Assembly (NCBI GenBank): GCA_023439505.1
Contig: JAEXNR010000017.1
Span: 1-64,000, forward strand
DNA from: Bacillota bacterium
Lineage (GTDB): Bacteria; Bacillota; Clostridia; Lachnospirales; Lachnospiraceae
Direction: 5' to 3'
Length of the DNA: 64,000 bases
The position numbers and the translations under genes are program-made. Position 1 is the first letter of the stretch. Each line of letters opens with the position of its first letter. The notes below the pieces were generated by a model, which worked only from the letters and a program-made list of their open reading frames with translations, ran no database searches and was not told where the DNA came from. This document shows positions 35,683 through 44,400 of this stretch, in pieces.

Positions 35683-36375
35683 ATGATTTATTCACATGAA
35701 GTACAGATGATGTGTCCGGTTACCCAGGGTGTTCATCATGGAGCAGCACCAATCCCGGAAGAAGCAAAATGGGTAAAAGCAAAAGAAATTAAAGATATCT
35801 CCGGATTAACTCATGGTGTAGGCTGGTGTGCACCTCAACAGGGTACATGCAAATTAACACTTAATGTAAAAGACGGTATTATTCAGGAAGCTTTGGTTGA
35901 GACGGTAGGATGTTCAGGAATGACCCATTCTGCAGCGATGGCATCAGAAATTCTTCCCGGATTAACTGTTTTAGAAGCATTAAATACCGACTTGGTATGC
36001 GATGCGATCAATACAGCAATGAGAGAATTATTTTTACAGATTGCATACGGCAGAACACAGAGTGCTTTTTCTGAAGACGGACTTCCCATCGGAGCAGGTC
36101 TTGAAGATTTGGGTAAGGGACTCAGAAGCCAGGTAGGAACCATGTATGGTACATTAGCGAAAGGTCCTCGTTATCTTGAAATGACAGACGGTTATGTAAC
36201 CGGCATTGCACTTGATGATAATAGTGAGATCATCGGTTATCAGTTCGTAAACTTTGGTAAGATGATGGATTTCATCAAAAAAGGTGATGATGCCAATACA
36301 GCGTTTGAAAAATCCAAAGGTCAATACGGCCGTGTTGCTGATGCCGTTAAAATCATTGACCCAAGACACGAATAA
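35683..36375 (+). CDS. Iron-sulfur cluster scaffold-like protein (GGGtGRT partner)
   Basis: The 230-residue protein resembles the NifU/IscU-type scaffold family variant that is regularly found next to GGGtGRT proteins in Clostridia. It has conserved cysteines in GWCAPQQGTCKL and ETVGCSGMTHSAAM. I use ATG 35683 behind AAAGGAG; an ATG 27 bases upstream lacks a site. Known for this family: association with Fe-S metabolism by similarity. Not known: which target it serves. The partner gene begins 18 bases downstream, so the two are one operon. Confidence 0.82.
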   Translation: MIYSHEVQMMCPVTQGVHHGAAPIPEEAKWVKAKEIKDISGLTHGVGWCAPQQGTCKLTLNVKDGIIQEALVETVGCSGMTHSAAMASEILPGLTVLEALNTDLVCDAINTAMRELFLQIAYGRTQSAFSEDGLPIGAGLEDLGKGLRSQVGTMYGTLAKGPRYLEMTDGYVTGIALDDNSEIIGYQFVNFGKMMDFIKKGDDANTAFEKSKGQYGRVADAVKIIDPRHE

Positions 36376-36393
36376 GATAGGAGGATACATATA

Positions 36394-37404
36394 ATGGCTT
36401 TATTTGAATCATATGATAGAAGAATTAATCAGATTAATGCTGCATTAAACAGCTATGGTATTGCTTCCATCGAAGAAGCAGAGAAAATCACGAAAGATGC
36501 CGGACTTGATGTTTACAATATGGTTAAGGGAATTCAACCAATTTGTTTCGAAAATGCTGGTTGGGCTTACCTTGTAGGAGCTGCAATAGCAATTAAGAAA
36601 AATGCAAGAAGGGCTGCTGACGCAGCGGCTGCAATTGGTGAAGGCTTACAGGCATTCTGTATTCCCGGCTCCGTAGCGGATCAGAGAAAAGTTGGTTTGG
36701 GACATGGTAATCTTGGCAAGATGTTACTGGAAGAAACAACAGACTGTTTCTGTTTCCTGGCAGGACATGAATCCTTTGCAGCTGCAGAAGGTGCCATCGG
36801 CATCGCACAGTCAGCGAATAAGGTTAGACAAAAACCTTTAAGAGTAATCTTAAACGGACTTGGTAAAGATGCAGCTCAGATCATCTCCCGTATCAACGGT
36901 TTTACGCATGTTGAGACTGAGATGGATTATTATACAGGAGAGGTTAAGGAAGTATTCCGTAAAGCCTATTCCAATGGCCCCAGAGCAGCCGTAAACTGCT
37001 ATGGCGCTAACGATGTTACAGAAGGTGTTGCAATCATGCATAAAGAGGGCGTAGATGTTTCTATTACAGGTAACTCTACCAATCCTACCAGATTCCAGCA
37101 TCCCGTTGCAGGTACCTACAAGAAAGAATGTGTAGATCAGGGCAAGAACTATTTCTCCGTAGCTTCCGGCGGCGGTACAGGAAGAACCCTTCATCCTGAT
37201 AACATGGCAGCAGGTCCTGCTTCTTACGGTATGACAGATACCATGGGAAGAATGCATTCCGATGCACAGTTTGCTGGTTCATCTTCCGTTCCGGCTCACG
37301 TTGAGATGATGGGTCTCATCGGTGCAGGTAACAACCCGATGGTTGGTATGACAGTTGCAGTAGCAGTTTCCATTCAGGAAGCAGCTGAGGCAGGTAAGTT
37401 CTAA
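36394..37404 (+). CDS. GGGtGRT protein
   Basis: The family is named for the motif seen here as SGGGTGRTLHPDN. The 336-residue protein is of typical length, with further conserved stretches GHESFAAAEGAIGIA and GNSTNPTRFQHPV. Its biochemical role is unknown. It is almost always paired with the scaffold-like protein, as here. The last 26 bases and the following terminator occur again, damaged, at 40190-40316. Confidence 0.92.
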   Translation: MALFESYDRRINQINAALNSYGIASIEEAEKITKDAGLDVYNMVKGIQPICFENAGWAYLVGAAIAIKKNARRAADAAAAIGEGLQAFCIPGSVADQRKVGLGHGNLGKMLLEETTDCFCFLAGHESFAAAEGAIGIAQSANKVRQKPLRVILNGLGKDAAQIISRINGFTHVETEMDYYTGEVKEVFRKAYSNGPRAAVNCYGANDVTEGVAIMHKEGVDVSITGNSTNPTRFQHPVAGTYKKECVDQGKNYFSVASGGGTGRTLHPDNMAAGPASYGMTDTMGRMHSDAQFAGSSSVPAHVEMMGLIGAGNNPMVGMTVAVAVSIQEAAEAGKF

Positions 37405-37420
37405 TAAAACACGCTATTTT

Positions 37421-37467
37421 AGGGGATTTCTCAAGCTGTAGTACGGTTTGGGAAGTCCTCTTTTTTT
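37421..37467 (+). terminator. Terminator of the GGGtGRT operon
   Basis: GGGGATTTCTCA pairs (with G-T pairs) with TGGGAAGTCCTC, followed by TTTTTTT. A second copy of the same terminator is at 40268-40316. Confidence 0.85.
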
Positions 37468-37680
37468 GTCTGCAAGACTCGTACAAGACACTTACAAGCC
37501 ACACGCTACAAGACACACAAGCCACACATAACAATAATGGTGGGTTTATTTGAAAAATACCTGTGAATAAAGTTATAGGAATGTTTTATGTTTGAGATTA
37601 TTTTAATATTTGAGTTTTTATATGAGTTCAGCCATATAGGGTGTTACACTTTATTTTGGTTTAAGGGGATGTGTTGATGA

Positions 37681-37746
37681 ATGAGAAGAGCAAATAGTTC
37701 AGGTTCTATTTATAAAATGAAGGGAGTAAATAGAAGAACACTTTAG
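37681..37746 (+). pseudogene. Remnant of a tyrosine integrase N-terminus
   Basis: The frame reads MRRANSSGSIYKMKG and then stops after 21 codons. MRRANGSGSIYK-type starts are common in Tn916-like and related integrases of Clostridia. No further integrase coding follows, so only the first few codons survive. This fits a lost mobile element. Confidence 0.55.
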
Positions 37747-37790
37747 TTCAAATGTTGGAAATTGGAAATAATATTAAATCAGTTGATGAA

Positions 37791-37832
37791 ATAATCTGCT
37801 ATCAATTAAATGAAGTGATAGCAGATTATTTG
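37791..37832. terminator. Hairpin upstream of the SDR gene end
   Basis: ATAATCTGCTATCA at 37791-37804 pairs perfectly over 14 bases with TGATAGCAGATTAT at 37816-37829. It lies 84 bases past the stop of the minus-strand SDR gene. Confidence 0.6.
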
Positions 37833-37915
37833 TTTCAACTAAGCTTTCATAAATATATACTTAAGGTTATATAAATAAATTCAATACAATCAAGGGTTAT
37901 CACATCTGCTACTTT

Positions 37916-38758
37916 TTATTCATTAGCAGGGAAATCAGTGGAAAAGGCTAGTTCTTTTTGTGCTTCAAGTTCTTTAAGTCGATTTGAAAGGGATTGATGT
38001 ATCGTATTATAAGCTCCACTACCAAGAGTAAGTCTTATTGGCACTGGCTTTTGATCGGCACTGTCAATCATGATTTTGGCCATTCTAATAGGATCACCAA
38101 TAGGAACTATCGAGGTATCTTCAAAACCGCGTCTTGCATCATGGGCTTGAGAAATCGAGTAGGCATCTAACTTTTGACCCAATACTATACTGCGATGTGT
38201 AAAATCCGTACGTGCTCCGCTTGGCTCCACTATTGTGAGACTGATGTTAAAAGGAGCAATTTCCTGCCTTACCGCTTCGCAGAAACCTTCAATTCCCCAT
38301 TTAGTTGCATGATAGAGTGATCCTCCAGAGAATGCAGTTTGGCCAGCTGATGATGATAGCTGAATGATATGCCCTTCTCCTTGGGCACGTAGATGTGGCA
38401 AGGAAGCTCTAATCACATGGATAGATCCGAGAAGATTTGTGTTAATCTGGTGAGTAATTTGATCAATACTTAACTCTTCTACTGCACCAATAAGGCCATA
38501 ACCAGCGTTACTGACAATAACATCAATTTTCCCAAGTTCTTTGAAGGCCTGATCGACAACCTCATATATTGCGGTGGTTTCTGTAACGTCAAGATGAGAC
38601 ACCCACAGAAGATTGCCGTATTTTTCCTTAAGATCGTCTACTGAATTCATATTTCGCACAGTACCCGCAACTTTATCGCCCCGCTCAAGGAGTTGTTCAG
38701 TCATATGTCGTCCGAATCCGCTGTTAATACCAGTTATAAACCAAGTTCTTTGTTCCAT
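37916..38758 (-). CDS. Short-chain dehydrogenase/reductase
   Basis: Classical SDR enzymes oxidise or reduce hydroxyl and keto groups with NAD(P). The nucleotide site TGINSGFG, the NAG motif in SNAGYG, and the catalytic serine and YXXXK (SSSAG, YHATK) are all present. The protein has 280 residues and belongs to the extended-helix subgroup that includes many uncharacterised oxidoreductases. It is divergent from an AraC-type regulator at 39038, a common SDR-regulator pairing. Both lie between duplicated sequences, so the block is probably acquired. The substrate is unknown. Confidence 0.93.
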   Translation of the reverse strand: MEQRTWFITGINSGFGRHMTEQLLERGDKVAGTVRNMNSVDDLKEKYGNLLWVSHLDVTETTAIYEVVDQAFKELGKIDVIVSNAGYGLIGAVEELSIDQITHQINTNLLGSIHVIRASLPHLRAQGEGHIIQLSSSAGQTAFSGGSLYHATKWGIEGFCEAVRQEIAPFNISLTIVEPSGARTDFTHRSIVLGQKLDAYSISQAHDARRGFEDTSIVPIGDPIRMAKIMIDSADQKPVPIRLTLGSGAYNTIHQSLSNRLKELEAQKELAFSTDFPANE

Positions 38759-39037
38759 TTCTCTATACCTCTTTCTTATTAAGATTTCATAGTTTAGATA
38801 TCAAGTTTAACTAACCATATTATCACATGAAAAATAAAAACATTATATAACGATAATGTTTAAAACTTGCCTGATTCTGCAAAGTACTAATTCAATGAAT
38901 AGATATAAAATAGATTTTATGATATAATATTTACTATAGTTTTAAGCGCTAATATTATTAAGTTAGAGAAGAGAAATGAAGTAAGATGCGGAAATTATCA
39001 GCAAATGGTTTACGAATAAAGGATGGATGAGAAGTAA
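38759..39037. promoter_or_regulatory. Divergent control region with a 9-bp palindrome
   Basis: AAACATTAT at 38838-38846 and ATAATGTTT at 38853-38861 form a perfect inverted repeat spaced by six bases, a plausible AraC-regulator site. TATAAT at 38923-38928 is a probable -10 for the araC-type gene. Confidence 0.5.
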
Positions 39038-40015
39038 ATGTTAGAACAAAAAGAAAATCTAAAAAAAGAAGCATTAATTGAAGAAAGTAACTTTATTAAG
39101 CAGAAAGCTTTGCATACATTAATTGAAATGACTGAGAGGATAGCTACAACTGATGGAAATACCAAAACAATAATCCCTTTTTTTTCGGTAACCAGGCATA
39201 GTCATGAAATACCTATAACTCCTGGAGTTATGAATCCTGCAATTAGTATTATTCTTCAAGGAAGAAAGGAGTTTCGTTTCGGAGAAGAGATTATAAATTT
39301 TAGTACAGGTGATTTCGCAGCGTCTATTATTGATATGCCCGTATCGGTACAAGTGATAGGAGCCTCAAAAGAGTTACCCTGTATTAGTCTGCGTATTGAT
39401 TTTACTACAAGTGAAATTGCTTCTGTAGTGCTGGATGCTAATATTGAATTTAACATAAAGCATAAGAATCTTTATTTAGGAGCGTTTGTAGGGAAATCAG
39501 ATGAGGAACTGTTAGGTCTACTTATTAGACTTTTAAAGCTGATAGATAGACCTAAAGATACTTACTTTTTATCGGAGCTTATTAAGCGTGAAATGTTATA
39601 TCATCTTTTGACAGGAGCGTATGGATACTTGTTTTTTCAACAGGTTCTTGCCAATCAGCAGGCAGATGGAATCGCTAAAGTGATAGAATGGATTAAGGGT
39701 AATTTTACACGTTCTTTTACCGTCGAAGAGTTGGCAAAATCAAATAATATGAGTGTATCAGGACTACACCATAAGTTCAAAGCTATAACCGCTATGGGTC
39801 CACTACAATATCAGAAAGAACTTCGTCTCCATGAAGCAAGACGACTCATGCTTAGTAATTCAATGGATGTTACTACTGCAGCCATAGAAGTTGGTTATGA
39901 AAGCTCATCTCAGTTTACCAGAGAATATAAACGGTTATTTGGACAGCCGCCACTTAAAGATATAAGAGCTTTGCGAAATAGTTTTGAAAATGGTGAATTT
40001 CAAAGTGGTATATAA
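39038..40015 (+). CDS. AraC-family transcriptional regulator
   Basis: The 325-residue protein has an N-terminal AraC_N-type domain (about residues 35-190, with SIILQGRKEFRFGEE) and a C-terminal double helix-turn-helix (about 215-310) with FTVEELAKSNNMSVSGLHH and SSQFTREYKRLFGQPP. AraC_N regulators usually sit beside a redox enzyme they control, here the divergent SDR. The ribosome site is weak (GATGAGAAG). The ligand is unknown. Confidence 0.92.
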   Translation: MLEQKENLKKEALIEESNFIKQKALHTLIEMTERIATTDGNTKTIIPFFSVTRHSHEIPITPGVMNPAISIILQGRKEFRFGEEIINFSTGDFAASIIDMPVSVQVIGASKELPCISLRIDFTTSEIASVVLDANIEFNIKHKNLYLGAFVGKSDEELLGLLIRLLKLIDRPKDTYFLSELIKREMLYHLLTGAYGYLFFQQVLANQQADGIAKVIEWIKGNFTRSFTVEELAKSNNMSVSGLHHKFKAITAMGPLQYQKELRLHEARRLMLSNSMDVTTAAIEVGYESSSQFTREYKRLFGQPPLKDIRALRNSFENGEFQSGI

Positions 40016-40595
40016 GGTGCATCCTTTATTGTGGAAAAAATTTATTAAAGCTTCAGTTGAACTTAATAAAGCTTGGCTTGTGGTAGCTTACTGTGTATGT
40101 ATCTTGTATGGTGTGGATTGGTTTTGGAGTGATTTACGCAAGACCATTACAAGCCACAAATGGCTTGTAGATCCCTTAAACTGGGCATTCGCAGTTTCAA
40201 TTCAGGAAGCAGCTTGAAGCAAACCGTTTCTAGAAAACAGCTCCAAATTATAATTACATGCGTTATCTTAGGGGATTTCTCAGGTCGTAGTACGGTTTGG
40301 GAAGTCCTCTTTTTTGTCTGCAAAATGCGGAGAGAAGGAAGGTGCTAAAGCATGTATGCAGCCAATATAAGAAAGATACCTCTTTCACAGTCAATTGTTT
40401 GCATCACAGGATTTGTTTAAAAACCTCAGGATTAGTCGAACTAAGTAGCAAAATATTAACCAATATATGTATTTAATTGACAATGTTAAAGATTAGTGTA
40501 ATATTATATCGAATTTTGTGTTATATGAATAGATGAGGATATTCATAAGGGGATTCTTGTAACATTTAAAATATTCAAATTCGGGGGAATAATCT
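40016..40595 (+). other. Region with duplicated gene end and RR promoter
   Basis: About 580 bases. The first part holds the damaged duplicate described separately. TTGACA at 40477-40482 and TAATAT at 40499-40504 (16-base spacer) form a promoter candidate for the response regulator. A frame over 39984-40217 partly overlaps the regulator gene and the duplicate and is not considered a gene. Confidence 0.6.
40190..40316 (+). pseudogene. Damaged duplicate of the GGGtGRT gene end and its terminator
   Basis: GCAGTTTCAATTCAGGAAGC at 40190-40209 repeats the coding end at 37366-37385 with one change. The segment from 40268 (TTAGGGGATTTCTCA..) to 40316 repeats the terminator at 37419-37467 with few differences. 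The two matching blocks are separated here by extra bases. The repeats bracket the SDR-AraC block. Confidence 0.8.
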
Positions 40596-41369
40596 ATGAA
40601 GGGTATGGAATTAACAGATGCCAATAAGAGGTATGACATTTTACTAGTGGAAGATGATATGCTGAGCCAGTGTATTTTATCTCGAATGCTGATGGCAAAG
40701 GAATATTCGGTTGATATGGTTAACAATGGTTTGGAGGCGCTAAAAGCTCATGCAGCGAAACGATATGATGTTATTCTTATGGATATACAGATGCCTGTCA
40801 TGGATGGGATAGATGCTACAAAATATATCAGAATGAGAGAAAATACGATTTATCATACCCCTATTATTGCTATGACCGCCTTCACGTTTTATGGAGAGAA
40901 AGATAGGTACCGTGAGTTGGGAATGGATGAATTTATCTCTAAACCGGTGGTGATGGAGCTGTTATTCAATTTAATTCATAAAGTGGTTTCCGGGATATCC
41001 GACTCGGTTGATCCAGATCCATGTGAGAAGAACGTAAGATATTATAATAACAGGTGGATGGGAAGGCAGACATTGAATACATTATCATCTGCCATCTTAA
41101 AATTAGACAATTTATTTGATGACCTGACAGATGCTATGTGGAAAGATGAGATGGAGTGTATGGGTAGAATTATTCATGACATGAAAGATCAATTCGGACA
41201 GGTTGATGCAGAGGAATTAAAATATACAGCATTTCAGATGGAATTATCCATCAGGCGTGGCAAAATGAATGATTTTTTTACTAATTATAAACTCATTCTA
41301 TCTGAGTACAAAACTTATAAGAAGGCAATCTATAGCACAATTGATTCGACAAATATTTGCAATTGTTGA
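40596..41369 (+). CDS. Response regulator with C-terminal Hpt domain
   Basis: The receiver domain (residues about 12-135) has the acidic pocket in LLVEDD, the phosphate acceptor D63 in ILMDIQMP, and the conserved T and K in IIAMTAF and EFISKPV. The C-terminal part (about 165-250) has the Hpt pattern with H194 in RIIHDMKDQF followed by the AEELKYTAFQMELSIRRG helix. No output domain is present. It probably acts as a phosphorelay member with the hybrid kinase immediately downstream, whose tail is of the same Hpt type. The stop codon overlaps the -35 box of the next gene. Confidence 0.85.
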   Translation: MKGMELTDANKRYDILLVEDDMLSQCILSRMLMAKEYSVDMVNNGLEALKAHAAKRYDVILMDIQMPVMDGIDATKYIRMRENTIYHTPIIAMTAFTFYGEKDRYRELGMDEFISKPVVMELLFNLIHKVVSGISDSVDPDPCEKNVRYYNNRWMGRQTLNTLSSAILKLDNLFDDLTDAMWKDEMECMGRIIHDMKDQFGQVDAEELKYTAFQMELSIRRGKMNDFFTNYKLILSEYKTYKKAIYSTIDSTNICNC

Positions 41370-41394
41370 CAAACAATATTTGTAAAGGTATAAT
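41366..41394 (+). promoter_or_regulatory. Promoter of the hybrid kinase
   Basis: Perfect consensus: TTGACA at 41366-41371, 17-base spacer, TATAAT at 41389-41394. The -35 overlaps the stop codon of the preceding gene. Confidence 0.88.
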
Positions 41395-41471
41395 AAGGTA
41401 AAATTTAGTTAACTTCATAAGATAAAATCCTTCAATATCTTATAGAAGGGAAAATCGAGGCAAAATTGTGT

Positions 41472-44400
41472 ATGGACCAAAAAAAGGGGTTATGGAGTAA
41501 AGAAAAAAGTCAATTGATTGCCACATTAGCTTGTATTGGTGATGGAGTGATTATTACAGATATTCATGGTCAGATAGAATTTATGAATACAACTGCAGAG
41601 AATTTAACCGGATGGACTTCACAAGATGCTGTCGGTAAGCATTTTGATGAGGTTTTTCCTATTGTGGATCTTAATACGGAGGAATTACAGCCAAGTCCTA
41701 TTGTGGAGGTTCTGAAGACCGGGATTGCAACCGGGCTAAAGAACTATTCTACACTGGTTGCTAAGGATGGTATGAAATACTATGTATCAGCGAGCTGTTC
41801 ACCCATCAGGGATGAACTTCATACCATGATGGGAATGGTATTTGTATGCAGGGATATAACAAGGATTAAGACCATGGAAGAGGATCTTCGGATCGAAGGG
41901 ATTAATCTGCTGAGGATGTTTGATGTGATTCCGGTTGGAATGATTTTAATTGATAGCAATGCTGTAATTAAACAGGTAAATCAGGCATTTCTTAATATGC
42001 TGGGAACCAATGAAGATGGGATTTTAGATCAAAGACTTGGAGATGCAATCCATTGTAAAGCCGTATTGAATTCTTCTTGCGGTAATAATCCCTGCTGTGC
42101 CTTTTGTGAAATAAATCGCAGCGTCCGTCATGTGCTGGAGGCAGGTATGATCTTGAAGGACGTAATTATTAAGCACAGAGTTATAAGGAATGAGGAAGAA
42201 ATCGACCCATGGTATAAATTCAATTTTGTGCCCATTACAATGAGAAATGAACGAAACATCATTATTGTTATGGATGATATCACTACCATTAAGGAGAAGG
42301 AAGAGCAATTAATCAAAGCCAAAGATTTTAGTGATAAGATGTTAGAACAGTTTCCCATTATGATTTGGAGGACGGGCAAGGATAATCAGTTTGATTATTT
42401 AAACCGGGAATGGCTGGAATTCACCGGGATGGACTTGCAGGAAGGGCTTCGCTATGGTTGGAAATATGCTGTTTACCCCGAGGACAGCAAATGGAGTAAG
42501 AAGGTGGTTAGGGCAGCGTTTGAACAACGACACCCCTTTCAAATTGAACACCGGATGAAACGCTATGACGGAGAATATCGCTGGGTGATGTGTGTAGGAG
42601 CGCCTTACTTTGATCTGGAGAATAAATATGCAGGATTTATCGGTACAGTTTTTGATATTCATGATCGTAAAATAGCGGAGGTTGGATTAAGAAGGTATCA
42701 GGTTCTATCTGAAAATGCCAGGGATCTCATTCTTTTTATAGATTCAGAAGGGAATATCATTGAAGCAAATCAGGCTGCAGAAAGAGCATATGGATATTCC
42801 GGTGAAGAATTCCTTTCTCTGAATATTAATGACATTGATAGAGCAAGGAATAAAGATTACAGCTATATTGGAAAGGACATCGGAAAGGGTGTTATATTTG
42901 ATACCGTTCATTTTCGCAAAGATGGCAGTTCTTTTCCTGTAGAAATTAGTACGCAGGGAACAATTTTGGAGGATCGGAATGTACTTCTTTGTATTATACG
43001 AGATATTACGGAGAGGATGCAGGCCGGGAAGGCACTCAGGGAGAGTGAAGAAAAATACCGTAAGTTATTTGAGAATGCGGCAGACTATATCTATTTGCAT
43101 GAGGCCTTCGAGCAAAATGGAAAGAGTGTCATTATAGAAGTTAATGATGCGGCATGCCAGCGCCTTGGTTATAGCAAAGAAGAGCTGTACCAGCTGACAC
43201 CATATGATATTTGCTCCATAGAAATGAAAAGATACGTTGGAGATGTGCTGAGAAATTTACTGGAACGAGGTACTTATGTATATGAGACGGTTCATGTTGA
43301 TAAGAATGGGATCAGAATTCCGGTAGAAGTAAATGCACTCTGTTTTAAACTGAATGGGAAAAAGGTGGTTCTGTCCCTGTGCAGGGATATTTCCGAAAGG
43401 AAACAATCTGAAATCATCATACAGGAAAGCCAGCAAAAGTATAAAAGTCTGTTCCTGAATATGACGGATGCGTTTATCTTAAATCGTATTCTATATAATT
43501 CCGAAAGGATGCCTGTGGATTTTGAATTAATAGAAGGGAATCGCGCCTTTGAGCAGATGTTTGGCTTTGAGTTATCAAAGATCACGGGAAAGAAAATCTC
43601 AGAAGTTTTACCGGCTCTTATGAAGGATGTCAGCATTAAGATTAAGGAGGCATTAATCGAAGAAGGTAAGATAGACAGATTATGCATCGAGGAATATTAT
43701 GTAAACCATGATAAACGTTGGTTTTCCATTTCGGCTTATACACCTGTAAACGGTATGCTGGCGTTTATAATTACTGAGATTACAGATCGAAAGCTTGCGG
43801 AGCAAAAGTTAATTGACAGCAGGGAAAAATATCAGAAGTTAATTATGAATATTAACAGTGGATTCGGATATTTTAAGATTATTTCGGATGATCAGAATTT
43901 TCCTGTTGATTCTGTGTTTATCGAATTGAATAAGGAATTTGAAACAATATTAGGTATGGAGATGAAGGGTCTGGTGGGTGAATCCATTTATGATATCTAT
44001 CCGGCTCTGGCTGATGTTGTAACCAGCTTTTTAAAGCTCATAGCATTGTATGGCAATAGAAATGAGGGCTTTTATTTCCCGGATTTCTATTTTGAAAATA
44101 CAGGACGCTGGTGCTCCATCTACATGTATTGCCCTGAAAGGGAGCATTTTGCCATTGTTTTATCGGATATAACCGAGCAGCATCTGTCATCCGAAATCCT
44201 GGTTAAATCAAGGGACGCTGCGGAAGCAGCCAATCAGGCCAAAAGTGAGTTTCTCGCGAATATGAGTCACGAAATTCGTACGCCTATTAATGGTATAGTA
44301 GGAATGATAGAGCTAACGCTCTTGACAAGGCTGAACGAGGAGCAAAATAAAAATCTGATTACTGCAAAGAACTGCGCGGACTCGTTGCTTAATATCATCA

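Larger units (their letters stand above)
37470..37915 (+). other. Decayed intergenic region with integrase remnant
   Basis: About 445 bases holding short repeats (ACAAGCCACAC-like, near 37488-37527), an integrase N-terminal remnant and a terminator. The rest is AT-rich and shows no gene. Confidence 0.6.

Noticed and set aside
39984..40217. 77-codon frame after the AraC gene
   Set aside because: It overlaps the AraC end and the damaged GGGtGRT duplicate and has no ribosome site.
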